NCBI RefSeq assembly: GCF_009184905.1
Contig: NZ_WESC01000006.1
Coordinates: 175,836 to 239,835, forward strand
Direction: 5' to 3'
DNA from: Parvibaculum sedimenti
GTDB taxonomy: Bacteria; Pseudomonadota; Alphaproteobacteria; Parvibaculales; Parvibaculaceae
DNA: 64,000 nt
Shown here: positions 27,196-36,432 of the stretch, in pieces
Layout: each line of letters begins with the position of its first letter
Position numbering within the stretch: the first letter of the stretch is position 1
The notes under the pieces: generated by a model
What the model was told of the DNA's origin: nothing
What the model saw: only the letters and a program-made list of their open reading frames with translations
The model's database searches: none
Made by a program: the position numbers and the translations under genes

Positions 27196-27936
27196 ATGCT
27201 CGAGATCAAGAACCTGCATGCCACCGTCGATGGCAAGGAAATCCTCAAGGGCGTCGACCTGACGGTCGAGGCAGGGAGCGTTCACGCCATCATGGGACCA
27301 AACGGCTCGGGCAAGTCGACGCTGTCCTATGTGCTGGCGGGCCGCGAAGGTTATGAGGTGACGAAAGGTTCCGTGACCTACAAGGGCCGCGATCTTCTCG
27401 CCATGAATGTGGATGAACGGGCGGCGGCCGGCGTTTTTCTTGCCTTCCAGTATCCGATCGAGATTCCCGGCGTCACGACGATGACGTTCCTGAAGACGGC
27501 GCTCAACGCGCAGCGCAAGGCGCGCGGCGAGGAGGAACTCGACGCGCCGCGCTTCCTGAAGCTTGTGCGCGAGAAGTCGAAGCCGCTCAACGTGTCGGAC
27601 GACATGCTGAAGCGCGCGCTCAATGTCGGATTTTCGGGCGGCGAGAAAAAGCGTGCCGAAATCCTGCAGATGGCGCTGCTCGAACCGTCGCTTGCGATCC
27701 TCGACGAAACCGATTCCGGCCTCGACATTGACGCGCTGAAGGTCGTGGCAGAGGGCGTCAACAGCCTGCGCTCGCCCGACCGCGCGATGATCGTCATCAC
27801 GCATTATCAGCGTCTTCTCGATTATATTGTGCCCGATGTGATCCATGTCCTCTCGAAGGGCAAGATCGTGCGCACGGGCGGCAAGGAGCTCGCTGGAGAG
27901 CTCGAACGGACCGGCTATGCCGAATTCGCGGCGTAA
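27196..27936 (+). CDS. sufC: SufC ATPase
   Basis: A 246-residue ABC-type ATPase that drives conformational change of the SufBC2D scaffold. The start is ATG 27196 (MLEIKNLHATVDGKEIL). Walker A GPNGSGKST, the Q-loop in AFQYPIEIPG, signature FSGGEKKR, Walker B LAILDETDSGLD and the switch His in VITHYQR are all intact. It lies 80 bases after sufB, a longer gap than elsewhere in the operon in which I see no gene, and 9 bases before sufD. Confidence 0.97.
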   Translation: MLEIKNLHATVDGKEILKGVDLTVEAGSVHAIMGPNGSGKSTLSYVLAGREGYEVTKGSVTYKGRDLLAMNVDERAAAGVFLAFQYPIEIPGVTTMTFLKTALNAQRKARGEEELDAPRFLKLVREKSKPLNVSDDMLKRALNVGFSGGEKKRAEILQMALLEPSLAILDETDSGLDIDALKVVAEGVNSLRSPDRAMIVITHYQRLLDYIVPDVIHVLSKGKIVRTGGKELAGELERTGYAEFAA

Positions 27937-27945
27937 GGAAGCGAG

Positions 27946-29268
27946 ATGACAGACGCAGCTCGCAACTTCGTTGAGACCTACGAGCGGGAGCGCGATGCGC
28001 TTCCCGGCGCAGGTCTTGCTTGGCTCGCCGCCCGCCGCGCCGATGCGCTGAGGGCCTTCGCGGACGCGGGGCTTCCGCATCGCCGTCTCGAGGACTGGCG
28101 TTACACGGACCTCGCGCGCGCACTCGACAAGGCGACACTCTCACCCGCGTCGCAGCCGAGCGGCGTCGTGGAACTGCCTGATGCGGCGGAGCGGCCCAGC
28201 ATTGCTGTATTCCATGGCATCGACCGGCATGTCGCCATCTTCGTGAATGGCAGGCTGCAAAGTGATCTTGTTGCGGAGTTGCCCCATGGTGTGACGCTCG
28301 TTCAGCTTGCTGAGGCTTTGGGCGAGCCCTGGGCGCGACCGTTGGTGGAAACGAAGGTTGCCACGCAAGCGGGCAATGTCATCGCGCTCAATACGGCTCT
28401 GATGCGTGATGGGCTCGGTCTTCATGTTGCGCGCGGCGTGAAGCTCGACAAGCCGCTGCATCTGATCTTCCTTGCCAATGATGATGGCGCCTCGCATATG
28501 CGCGTGCTTGTGCGGCTGGAAGAAGGCGCCGAGGCGACGATCTTCGAGACGCATGTGGATGCCGGCGCGAGGAGTTATTTCGTGGATCTCGTGACCGATG
28601 TGTCGCTCGCCAGGGGCGCGATGCTCGACCATGTGAAGATTCAGGACGAGAGCGCGGAGGCTATTCACCTTGCGAGCCTGACGGCGGAGCTTGGCGCCGC
28701 AGCGAAGCTTTCGAGCTTTTCACTGACGCTTGGCGCGAAGTTGTCGCGCAACCAGAGCTTCATCACCTTCAAGGGGGAGGGCGGTGAGGCGCATGTGAAC
28801 GGTGCGACGGCACTTGCCGGTTCGCAGCATGGCGATCACTTCTGCTATGTCGACCACGCGGTGCCGCACTGCTCCAGCTCCACACTGTTCAAGACAGTGC
28901 TCGACGGCGCGTCAACGGGCGTTTTCCAGGGCAATGTCATGGTGCGGCCCGACGCGCAGAAGACAGATGGGCGGCAGATGTCCAACGCGCTGCTTCTGTC
29001 GCGCGACGCGTCGATGAACGCAAAGCCCGAACTCGAAATCTATGCCGACGATGTGCAATGCGCCCATGGCTCGACCATTGGCGAGCTGAACCGCGATGCG
29101 ATTTTCTTCCTTCGTGCGCGTGGCATCGACGAACACACGGCGCGGCAGCTGCTTATTTCGGCCTTCCTTGATGAGGCGTTCGAGACTGTATCGAGCGGGG
29201 CCGCGCGGGATGATTTGCGGGCTCTGGCCGCTGGCTGGTTCGAGCGCCATCAGGAAAAGACGTCATGA
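27946..29268 (+). CDS. sufD: Fe-S cluster assembly protein SufD
   Basis: A 440-residue partner of SufB in the SufBC2D complex. The N-terminal helical part (LPHRRLEDWRYTDL) is followed by the beta-helix core. The C-terminal part contains DHAVPHCSSSTLFKTVLDG and DDVQCAHGSTIGELN, with the conserved His and Cys residues used for iron and cluster formation at the SufB-SufD interface. It starts 9 bases after sufC and overlaps sufS by 4 bases (ATGA). Confidence 0.96.
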   Translation: MTDAARNFVETYERERDALPGAGLAWLAARRADALRAFADAGLPHRRLEDWRYTDLARALDKATLSPASQPSGVVELPDAAERPSIAVFHGIDRHVAIFVNGRLQSDLVAELPHGVTLVQLAEALGEPWARPLVETKVATQAGNVIALNTALMRDGLGLHVARGVKLDKPLHLIFLANDDGASHMRVLVRLEEGAEATIFETHVDAGARSYFVDLVTDVSLARGAMLDHVKIQDESAEAIHLASLTAELGAAAKLSSFSLTLGAKLSRNQSFITFKGEGGEAHVNGATALAGSQHGDHFCYVDHAVPHCSSSTLFKTVLDGASTGVFQGNVMVRPDAQKTDGRQMSNALLLSRDASMNAKPELEIYADDVQCAHGSTIGELNRDAIFFLRARGIDEHTARQLLISAFLDEAFETVSSGAARDDLRALAAGWFERHQEKTS

Positions 29269-30515
29269 CGGAATTGAAGCTCAATATTGCCGAAGCGACT
29301 TACGATGTTGCGCGTGTGCGAGCGGATTTCCCGATCCTGTCGCGCGAGGTCTATGGCAAGCCGCTCGTCTATCTGGATAATGGCGCCTCGGCGCAGAAAC
29401 CCCGCGTCGTCATCGATGCCATGCGCCAGGTGATGGAGCATGAGTATGCGAATGTTCATCGCGGGCTTCATTACCTCTCCAACGCGGCGACGCAGGCCTT
29501 TGAGGATGCGCGGGAAAAGGCGCGCGCCTTCCTCAATGCCGGTTCGACGGACGAGATCATCTTTACCAGCGGTTCGACCGATGCGCTGAACCTTGCCGCC
29601 GCGAGCTATGCCGCGCCCTTGATCGAGCCGGGTGACGAGATCGTTCTGTCGGTGATGGAGCATCACTCGAACATCGTGCCGTGGCATTTCCTGCGCGAGC
29701 GTCAGGGCGCGGTTCTGAAATGGGTGCCGGTGACGGACGAGGGCGACCTCGACATGGACGCTTACAAAAAGCTCCTTGGCCCCAAGGTCAAGATCGTCGC
29801 GCTGACGCATATGTCGAACGTGCTCGGCACGGTGACGCCGATGAAGGAGATTATCCGGCTCGCGCATGAGAAGGGCATTCCCGTCGTCGTGGACGGTTCG
29901 CAGAGCGCCGTTCATCTGGAGATCGACGTGCGCGATCTCGACGCCGATTTCTACGCGGTGACAGGTCACAAGATCTACGGCCCGACGGGCATCGGCCTTC
30001 TCTACGGCAAGAAGGAACGTCTCGCTCAGATGCGGCCCTATCGCGGTGGTGGAGAGATGATCCGCGAAGTCTCGCTCGATACTGTGACCTATGCCGCGCC
30101 GCCACATCGTTTCGAGGCGGGAACACCGGCGATCATCGAGGCGATTGGCCTCGGCGCTGCGCTCGATTATGTGCATGGAATCGGCCGCGCGGCGATTGCG
30201 GGGCATGAGGCGAGCGTGCTCGCCTATGCGACGGAGAAGCTGTCGGCCATCGAGGGGCTGCGCATCATCGGCACCTCGAAAAGCAAGGGTGGTATCGTTT
30301 CCTTCACAATGGCCGATGCCCATGCTCACGACATTGCGACCATCATCGACCGCGCGGGCGTCGCGGTGCGCGCGGGACACCATTGCGCGCAGCCGCTGAT
30401 GGAGCGTTTCGGCGTGGCCGCGACGGCGCGCGCCTCTTTCGCTATGTACACGACGCATGAAGAGATCGATCGCCTCGCGGCCGCGCTCGTCGATGCGAAG
30501 AAGTTCTTCAGTTGA
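29265..30515 (+). CDS. sufS: Cysteine desulfurase SufS
   Basis: A 416-residue group II cysteine desulfurase supplying sulfur to SufB. The start codon overlaps the sufD stop (ATGA at 29265). Visible elements are the conserved VMEHHSNIVPW, the PLP lysine in TGHKIYGPTG and the catalytic Cys in VRAGHHCAQPLM near residue 374. SufS normally needs a SufE or SufU partner to accept sulfur; neither is encoded in this cluster, so the partner must be elsewhere or its role is met by another protein. Confidence 0.96.
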   Translation: MTELKLNIAEATYDVARVRADFPILSREVYGKPLVYLDNGASAQKPRVVIDAMRQVMEHEYANVHRGLHYLSNAATQAFEDAREKARAFLNAGSTDEIIFTSGSTDALNLAAASYAAPLIEPGDEIVLSVMEHHSNIVPWHFLRERQGAVLKWVPVTDEGDLDMDAYKKLLGPKVKIVALTHMSNVLGTVTPMKEIIRLAHEKGIPVVVDGSQSAVHLEIDVRDLDADFYAVTGHKIYGPTGIGLLYGKKERLAQMRPYRGGGEMIREVSLDTVTYAAPPHRFEAGTPAIIEAIGLGAALDYVHGIGRAAIAGHEASVLAYATEKLSAIEGLRIIGTSKSKGGIVSFTMADAHAHDIATIIDRAGVAVRAGHHCAQPLMERFGVAATARASFAMYTTHEEIDRLAAALVDAKKFFS

Positions 30516-30525
30516 GGATCTCAGT

Positions 30526-30921
30526 ATGTCGGACGATGCGAACATGACCGAGGCCAAGATGCCCGACGAGGGGACCAGCGAAGCACCGGCGTCGTCGGCA
30601 CTCCCGCAGGAAGAACTGGATCGTCTCACCGACGACATCATCGCTGCGTTGAAGAGCGTCTATGATCCGGAAATACCGGTCGATATCTACGAACTCGGTC
30701 TGATCTACAAAGTCGATGTGTCGGACGACCGCGACGTGCTGATCGACATGACGCTGACCGCGCCTGGCTGCCCGGTCGCAGGCACCATGCCGGAAATGGT
30801 GGCGGATGCAGTTCGCTCGGTGGACGGCGTGGGCGACGTGAAGGTCAACATGACTTTCGATCCGCCCTGGGATCCGAGCCGCATGTCTGACGAAGCGCGC
30901 GTCGCGCTCAACATGTATTGA
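30526..30921 (+). CDS. sufT: SufT-like (MIP18/DUF59) Fe-S maturation protein
   Basis: A 131-residue DUF59-family protein. The start is set at ATG 30526, with GAGGATC upstream. A short acidic N-terminal region is followed by the DUF59 core with VYDPEIPVDIYELGLIY, the key Cys in LTAPGCPVAGTMP, and a C-terminal DPPWDPSRMSDEAR. Proteins of this family (SufT, YitW, eukaryotic CIA2) help deliver clusters to target proteins. Position inside the suf operon supports that role. Confidence 0.92.
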   Translation: MSDDANMTEAKMPDEGTSEAPASSALPQEELDRLTDDIIAALKSVYDPEIPVDIYELGLIYKVDVSDDRDVLIDMTLTAPGCPVAGTMPEMVADAVRSVDGVGDVKVNMTFDPPWDPSRMSDEARVALNMY

Positions 30922-30963
30922 ACTTGGAAGGACCGGGCTCCATCTAAAGTCCGAGGTGTAAAC

Positions 30964-31323
30964 ATGGCGAGAGAACGTCCCAAGGCAATCCGGCTGACCG
31001 ATAGAGCCGCCGCGCATCTGCAGGCCATTATGGCGCGCTCGGAAGGCAAATATGTCGGCCTTCGCGTCGGCGTGAAGAATGGCGGCTGTGCCGGCATGGA
31101 ATACACCATGGAATATGCCGAGGCCGCGAACCCGCTCGACGAGGTGATCGAGGACAAGGGTGTGACGATCCTGATTGATCCCAAGGCGATCCTGTTTCTC
31201 ATCGGCACCGAGATGGACTACGAGACGGACAAGTTCTCCTCCGGCTTCAGGTTCAATAATCCGAATGTGACAGACGCCTGCGGCTGCGGCGAAAGCGTCA
31301 CCATCGAACCTGCGCGCCTCTGA
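30964..31323 (+). CDS. sufA: A-type Fe-S carrier SufA/IscA
   Basis: A 119-residue HesB/IscA-family carrier that binds Fe-S clusters or iron and passes them to apoproteins. The three ligand cysteines are seen as KNGGCAGMEY and the C-terminal ACGCGES (CxC). It follows sufT by 42 bases and is the last recognisable Fe-S gene of the operon. Confidence 0.95.
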   Translation: MARERPKAIRLTDRAAAHLQAIMARSEGKYVGLRVGVKNGGCAGMEYTMEYAEAANPLDEVIEDKGVTILIDPKAILFLIGTEMDYETDKFSSGFRFNNPNVTDACGCGESVTIEPARL

Positions 31324-31329
31324 GGCGGC

Positions 31330-31782
31330 ATGGCTGTCAGTGCCGAATATAAGGAATTTCTCGCCGAGCAGCTTGAGCGGCTGGGCCCGGTGCGCTTTCG
31401 CGGCATGTTCGGCGGAGCAGGCGTCTATCTTGACGATCTGATGTTAGGGCTCATCTTCGACGAGACGCTCTACTTCAAGGTCGATGATCGCAATCGCGCC
31501 GACTACGAGGCAGAGGAAAAGGGCCCATTCACTTACGAGATGTCGGACGGCACGACGGGCGCGCTTCACTATTATGAAGTGCCCGAACGCCTTTACGACG
31601 ATCCCGACGAACTCGTGCAATGGGCGCGCAAGGCGATGGAGGTGATGCGGGCGGCGAGGGCAGAAAAGCTCGCGCGCGCGGCGCGTGCCGCTGAGCGGAA
31701 AAAGGCGGCAACGAAAAAGCAGAAGGCGACGCCTGCAAAGGCGTCGCCCTCCAAAAAGCCTTCAAGGAAGCCCAAGGCCTAG
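31330..31782 (+). CDS. TfoX/Sxy N-terminal domain protein with Lys/Ala-rich tail
   Basis: A 150-residue protein whose first 105 residues match the TfoX N-terminal domain (RFRGMFGGAGVYLDDLMLGLIFDETLYFKVD). The C-terminal 45 residues are Lys/Ala-rich, like a basic DNA-binding tail. TfoX/Sxy proteins activate competence or CRP-S genes in gammaproteobacteria, but single-domain alphaproteobacterial homologues are uncharacterised. The gene begins 6 bases after sufA and is probably co-transcribed. A link to Fe-S assembly is not established. Confidence 0.85.
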   Translation: MAVSAEYKEFLAEQLERLGPVRFRGMFGGAGVYLDDLMLGLIFDETLYFKVDDRNRADYEAEEKGPFTYEMSDGTTGALHYYEVPERLYDDPDELVQWARKAMEVMRAARAEKLARAARAAERKKAATKKQKATPAKASPSKKPSRKPKA

Positions 31783-31791
31783 AGTCAGCGC

Positions 31792-32583
31792 TTACTCGCC
31801 CTTGAATTGGGCGGGCCGCTTTTCGAGAAACGCGCGGACGCCTTCCTTGAAGTCGCCGGAATTGCCGGCGGTGCGCTGGAGCTGACGCTCAAGGTTGAGC
31901 TGCTCCTCATAGGTGTTGTCCGTGCTCTCCCAATAGAGTCGGCGAATGAGGCTCAGCGACACGGTCGGACCGTTTGCGAGATCGAGCGCGAGCTTCTTCG
32001 TTTCAGCCGCAAGTTCCGCATCCTCGAACACGCGGTTGACGAGGCCCCAGGCGAGCGCGGTTTCGGCGGGAAGCTTTTCGCCGAGCAGCGAAAGCTCCAT
32101 GGCGCGGGCCTTGCCGACGAGGCGCGGCAGGAGCCAGGTCGAGCCGCCGTCGGGCACCAGCCCGATGCGGCGGAAGGCCTGAAGGAAGTAGGAAGATTTC
32201 GCGCATAGGATGAGGTCGCCCATCATCGCGAAGCTCATGCCGACACCCGCCGCCGGCCCGTTCACCGAGGTGACGAAAGGCATGGGCAGGTTGCGCAGGC
32301 GGCGCAGGAAGGGATGGTACATCGTTTCCAGCGCCGAACCCGCGTCGGGGCGGCCGCCATTGTTGTCGCCACGGCCCTGAAGATTGGCGCCGGTGCAGAA
32401 GCCGCGGCCTTCGCCGGTCATGACGAGGCAGCGAACGCCGTTCTTCGGATTTTCGACTTCATCCATTGCCTTCATCAGTCCACCGAGCATTTCCGGTGAG
32501 ACGGCATTCATGACTTCCGGATGGTTCAGTGTGAGCGTGGCCACCAATCCGTCGATGTCGAGTCTGACGCGTTCGAATTCCAT
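31792..32583 (-). CDS. Enoyl-CoA hydratase/isomerase
   Basis: A 263-residue crotonase-superfamily enzyme acting on acyl-CoA thioesters. A perfect AGGAGG lies before ATG 32583. Oxyanion-hole elements are visible: the GRGFCTGANLQ loop and the NGPAAGVGMSFAMMGDLI segment. The catalytic region is FRRIGLVPDGGSTWLLPRLVG; Asp rather than Glu precedes GGST, as in isomerase-like members. It lies 27 bases after a close paralogue on the same strand, so the two are probably an operon. The exact reaction (hydration or double-bond isomerisation) cannot be settled. Confidence 0.88.
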   Translation of the reverse strand: MEFERVRLDIDGLVATLTLNHPEVMNAVSPEMLGGLMKAMDEVENPKNGVRCLVMTGEGRGFCTGANLQGRGDNNGGRPDAGSALETMYHPFLRRLRNLPMPFVTSVNGPAAGVGMSFAMMGDLILCAKSSYFLQAFRRIGLVPDGGSTWLLPRLVGKARAMELSLLGEKLPAETALAWGLVNRVFEDAELAAETKKLALDLANGPTVSLSLIRRLYWESTDNTYEEQLNLERQLQRTAGNSGDFKEGVRAFLEKRPAQFKGE

Positions 32584-32610
32584 GTGTTCCTCCTGTTTTA
32601 TAGCTGTTTC

Positions 32611-33411
32611 TTATGGCTTGAATTTGGGTTCGCGCTTCTGCAGGAAGGCGGTGACGCCTTCGACGAAGTTCGGATGGTCGCCCATCTGGCCTTGCGTAAT
32701 GCGCTCGTAGTCGAGTTGAGCGGCAAATGTGTTGTGTCCCGAAACGTCGATGGCCTTGCGGATTTCAGCGAATGCGCCGGTCGGGCCCTTGGCGAGCTTT
32801 CCGGCGAGCGTCATCACCTCTTCCATGAGCTTTTCGTCGTCGACGCATTTCCAGATCATGCCCCATTCGGCAGCTGTCTCGGCGGAGAGCTTGTCGCCCG
32901 TCAGCGTCAGAGCCAGCGCGCGGGCACGGCCGATGAGGCGCGGCAGCGTCCATGTCGTGCCGAGATCGGGGATGAGGCCGAGCTTCGGTCCGAAGACCTG
33001 AATAAAGCTTGCGGATTTTGCAGCGATGACGATGTCGGCGACCAGCGCGAGGCCGACGCCACCGCCGGCTGTGGTGCCGTTGACGGCGCAGATGATTGGC
33101 TTCTTCAGTTCGTGAAGTTCGCGCATCATCGGATTGAACCCGATCTCCATGCCATGCGCGACGCCCTGGCCGACGCTCATGCCTTCCGAGCGCTTGCCCT
33201 GCGCCGCGAGATCGGCGCCCGCGCAGAAGCCGCGGCCGGCGCCCGTGATGACGAGCACGCGCGCTTCGTCGTCGGCGGCGACTTCCGCGACCGCTTCGCG
33301 CATGTCGGCGATCAACGCCGTATTGATGCTGTTCAGCACCTCCGGACGGTTCAGGGTGAGGAGGGCGATGCCGTCCTTCGTTTCGAGTTTGATAGTCGTC
33401 CGTTCGCTCAT
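32611..33411 (-). CDS. Enoyl-CoA hydratase/isomerase
   Basis: A 266-residue crotonase-family paralogue of its downstream neighbour. The start is ATG 33411 (MSERTTIKLETKDG); the frame is open upstream but the extra part is low-complexity and not family-like. Key elements are GRGFCAGADLAAQG, NGTTAGGGVGLALVADIV and FGPKLGLIPDLGTTWTLPRLIG. The last again has Asp before GTTW, resembling PaaG-type isomerases. The pair may act in degradation of fatty or aromatic acids; the substrate is unknown. Confidence 0.88.
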   Translation of the reverse strand: MSERTTIKLETKDGIALLTLNRPEVLNSINTALIADMREAVAEVAADDEARVLVITGAGRGFCAGADLAAQGKRSEGMSVGQGVAHGMEIGFNPMMRELHELKKPIICAVNGTTAGGGVGLALVADIVIAAKSASFIQVFGPKLGLIPDLGTTWTLPRLIGRARALALTLTGDKLSAETAAEWGMIWKCVDDEKLMEEVMTLAGKLAKGPTGAFAEIRKAIDVSGHNTFAAQLDYERITQGQMGDHPNFVEGVTAFLQKREPKFKP

Positions 33412-33563
33412 AAGAAAGGCCTCACCCCTTGCGTGATTTGCGGGCGTGCATAGACGCGCCGATGGCGAGACGGAAGGGAGTGGGTGCGTCGGTCGCATGT
33501 GCGGACGTGAACGGAATGCCAGCGTGGGCGTTCCGCTACGTAAAGCGTAAGCGGGTTGCGGCC

Positions 33564-34619
33564 TCAGCTCGCTTTGGCTTTGGGTGCGAGGTCCGGTGTT
33601 TCGGAGACGACGCGGTTGCGGCCGCCGCGCTTGGCGGCATAGAGGCAGGCGTCCGCGCGTTCGATGAAAGTGGAAGAACCTTCGCCATGACGCAGCGTCG
33701 CGATGCCGAGCGACATGGTTACGCGGCCGAGCGTTTCGCCCGTGGAGCGCTTCACGAGTTCGCGCGACTGCACGGTTTCGCGGATTTCGTTGGCGAGTTT
33801 TTCGGCGTCCTCCGTGGCGATGCCCGGCAGGATCAGCGCGAATTCTTCGCCGCCATAACGGGCGACTGTGTCGGTCTCTCGTGCGCCGGCCTTGAGGCAA
33901 CTCGCCACGAGGCGCAGCACCTGGTCACCCGTGCGGTGACCCCATGTATCGTTGAACAGCTTGAAGTGGTCGATGTCGCCGATGACGAGACAGAGCGGGG
34001 AGCTGTCGACCGATGCCTGGGTGATAGCCTGCGCCAGCGCCTCGTCGAATGCCTTGCGGTTTGCGACGCCGGTGAGGCCGTCTGTGCGGGCTTCATTGCG
34101 CGCTTTTGTCAGGTTCGACTGAAGCGTGTTGAGCTCGCTCTTTGTTTCATTCAGGCGCAGCTCCAGCTCCTTGCTGCGCGTCTCCATGTGGCGTGTCGCA
34201 GCGACGATCACATCCACAACGCGGCGCACATCGTTCGCAGTCGAACGGTTCGAGAGTTCGGCGCTTGCCTGGCGGACGGAGGCGCCCAGGGCGCTCGAGT
34301 CGCCCGCCGCTTCCGCGACGAGTTTCAGGATGTTGTCGACTTCGAGATTTAGCTTGTCACCGGCATTGATTGTCGCGTTGGTAAGGGCGGCGTGAGTGAT
34401 GAAGCGCTGATGCAGGTCGGCGGAGATATTGTCGTCGATCTTCGTGCCTTCCTTCAGCTTGCTGTCGATCGCCTCGTTGAGGTCGGCATTGTGGCCGGAG
34501 GCATAACGAAACCAGAGGTCGTAATTTTGCGGTAGCGGCGCGATGCCGTGACGGGCCATGAGCCCCAGGGCCTTCATGCTCCATTCGGTCGCCACGCCAA
34601 TATCGTCCGTATAAGTCAC
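33564..34619 (-). CDS. Diguanylate cyclase (GGDEF)
   Basis: A 351-residue enzyme making c-di-GMP. It starts at GTG 34619 with GAGGA upstream. Residues 1 to about 140 are a soluble alpha-helical sensory region without membrane segments. A coiled coil at about 145-178 connects to the GGDEF domain (DGLTGVANR at 180-188). The active loop is GGEEF at 256-260, so it should be active. The product-inhibition I-site RxxD is present as RETD at 247-250. It has its own gap of about 150 bases to the downstream hydratase genes and is divergent from the aldehyde dehydrogenase. Confidence 0.93.
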   Translation of the reverse strand: MTYTDDIGVATEWSMKALGLMARHGIAPLPQNYDLWFRYASGHNADLNEAIDSKLKEGTKIDDNISADLHQRFITHAALTNATINAGDKLNLEVDNILKLVAEAAGDSSALGASVRQASAELSNRSTANDVRRVVDVIVAATRHMETRSKELELRLNETKSELNTLQSNLTKARNEARTDGLTGVANRKAFDEALAQAITQASVDSSPLCLVIGDIDHFKLFNDTWGHRTGDQVLRLVASCLKAGARETDTVARYGGEEFALILPGIATEDAEKLANEIRETVQSRELVKRSTGETLGRVTMSLGIATLRHGEGSSTFIERADACLYAAKRGGRNRVVSETPDLAPKAKAS

Positions 34620-34883
34620 CGCAAAATCCTCGCCCGGCCGCCTTGCCTCGAAGCACGGCCCAAATCCAACGCCGGCGAAGTTAGGTTAACTTCGTTACGC
34701 GGCGGTAAACCGGCCTCGGAAATGGGCGCTCAGCTTCAGCTTGACGCAGCGGAAGGCCCCTCCGGGGAAGGCCAAAGGGGGCTACGAGCTTTGGTCAATG
34801 TCATGTATATTTTACCCAAATTGGCCTATCGCCAGCTCAACCTGGCGGCATTGGGCCCAAGAGGCGCGCAACAGGAGGAATTC
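34620..34883. other. Divergent promoter region, GGDEF gene / aldehyde dehydrogenase
   Basis: A 264-base stretch between divergent starts. No gene is supported in it. It must hold both promoters. An AGGAGG site at the right end serves the aldehyde dehydrogenase. I see no clear inverted repeat. Confidence 0.5.
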
Positions 34884-36347
34884 ATGAGCTTGGCCGAATC
34901 TCAGGCCCAAGAGGCCGATGTGGGGGCCATTTCGGCCTCGATCCGCAACATTCTGGATCGGCAGAAAGCCGCCCATATCAAGGAAGGTCCGCTCAGCGCG
35001 GAGCGCCGCATCGAGTGGCTGGACCGTTCGATCGCGCTCGTCGTCGACAACCAGAAGGAAATCTGCGAGGCACTGGCCTCCGATTTCGGGCATCGCAGCC
35101 ATGAGCAGACCCTGCTCACCGACGTCATGGGCACGCTCGGGCCGCTGAAGCATGCCAAGAAGCATCTGCGCGACTGGATGAAGCCTGAAAAGCGCAAGGT
35201 GCAGTTCCCGCTCGGACTTCTCGGCGCCAGGGCGCGGGTTGAGTATCAGCCGCTTGGCACGGTCGGCGTCATCAGCCCGTGGAACTTCCCGATCAACCTC
35301 ACCTTCGCGCCGCTCGCGGGCATTTTCGCCGCCGGCAACCGCGCGATGATCAAGCCGTCGGAATTCACGCCGGCGACGTCGGAACTCATGGCGCGCATGT
35401 TCCGCTCGGCTTTCGACGAGACGGAAGTCGCCGTCATCACCGGCGGCCCGGCAGTCGGCCAGGCGTTCAGCGGCCAGCCCTTCGATCACCTGATCTTCAC
35501 GGGCGCGACCTCGATTGCCTATCACGTCATGCGTGCGGCGGCCGAGCATCTCGTTCCGCTGACGCTCGAACTCGGCGGCAAGTCGCCGGTTATCGTGTCG
35601 CACAGCGCGAAGATCGACGAGACGGCTGCCAAGATCATGACCGGCAAGACGCTCAATGCGGGTCAGATCTGCCTCGCGCCGGACTACGTCTTCGTGCCGG
35701 AAGGCAAGGTGAATGAATTCGTCTCGGAAGCGACGAAGTCGGTCACCAAGATGTTCCCGACCATCAAGGACAATCCGGACTACACCTCGATCGTCAACCA
35801 GCGCCATTACGACCGCCTCAACGGCTATCTGGCAGATGCGAAGGCCAAGGGCGCGACGATCGTCGAGATCAATCCGGCCAATGAGGATTTCAGCCAGCAG
35901 CAGGCGCACAAGATTCCGCCGACGATCGTGCTGAACGCCACCGACGACATGAAGGTCATGCAGGACGAAATCTTCGGCCCCGTGCTGCCGGTGAAGTCCT
36001 ACCGCGATGTCTCCGAAGTGCTTGGCTACATCAACGGTCATGACCGGCCGCTGGGCCTTTATTACTTCGGCGAGGACGCCAATGAAGAGCGTCGTGTGCT
36101 CGACCACACGACCTCGGGCGGCGTGACGGTCAATGACGTCATCATGCATGTCTCGATGGAAGACCTGCCTTTCGGCGGCGTCGGCCCGAGCGGCATGGGC
36201 TCCTATCACGGCGTCGACGGGTTCCGCACCTTCAGTCACAAGAAGGCGATCTACACGCAGTCCAAGGCGAAGATGGTGGTGGAACTGTTCCGGGCGCCTT
36301 ATGGCCCCAAGGTCCGCAAGATGCTTGCCTCGCAGATCAAGAAGTAG
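34884..36347 (+). CDS. Aldehyde dehydrogenase, coniferyl-aldehyde-dehydrogenase-like
   Basis: A 487-residue NAD(P)-dependent aldehyde dehydrogenase. The start is ATG 34884, directly after AGGAGGAATTC. The cofactor region has [10 protein letters not shown] and IKPSEFTP. The general-base Glu is in LELGGKSP and the catalytic cysteine in [15 protein letters not shown]. The latter version of the Cys motif, with the C-terminal SHKKAIY and a membrane-associating basic tail, is typical of the coniferyl/fatty aldehyde dehydrogenase subgroup. A strong terminator follows at 36380. Confidence 0.9.
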   Translation: MSLAESQAQEADVGAISASIRNILDRQKAAHIKEGPLSAERRIEWLDRSIALVVDNQKEICEALASDFGHRSHEQTLLTDVMGTLGPLKHAKKHLRDWMKPEKRKVQFPLGLLGARARVEYQPLGTVGVISPWNFPINLTFAPLAGIFAAGNRAMIKPSEFTPATSELMARMFRSAFDETEVAVITGGPAVGQAFSGQPFDHLIFTGATSIAYHVMRAAAEHLVPLTLELGGKSPVIVSHSAKIDETAAKIMTGKTLNAGQICLAPDYVFVPEGKVNEFVSEATKSVTKMFPTIKDNPDYTSIVNQRHYDRLNGYLADAKAKGATIVEINPANEDFSQQQAHKIPPTIVLNATDDMKVMQDEIFGPVLPVKSYRDVSEVLGYINGHDRPLGLYYFGEDANEERRVLDHTTSGGVTVNDVIMHVSMEDLPFGGVGPSGMGSYHGVDGFRTFSHKKAIYTQSKAKMVVELFRAPYGPKVRKMLASQIKK

Positions 36348-36379
36348 ATCCGCCGCGAGGTCGATACGTAAATGCGAAA

Positions 36380-36405
36380 GGGCGGCCACTGAGCCGCCCT
36401 TTTTT
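36380..36405 (+). terminator. Terminator after the aldehyde dehydrogenase
   Basis: GGGCGGC/GCCGCCC stem (36380-36386 with 36393-36399) with a six-base loop, followed by six T residues. Confidence 0.9.
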
Positions 36406-36432
36406 CACCACGGCTCCAAAGAGAGGCTCACC

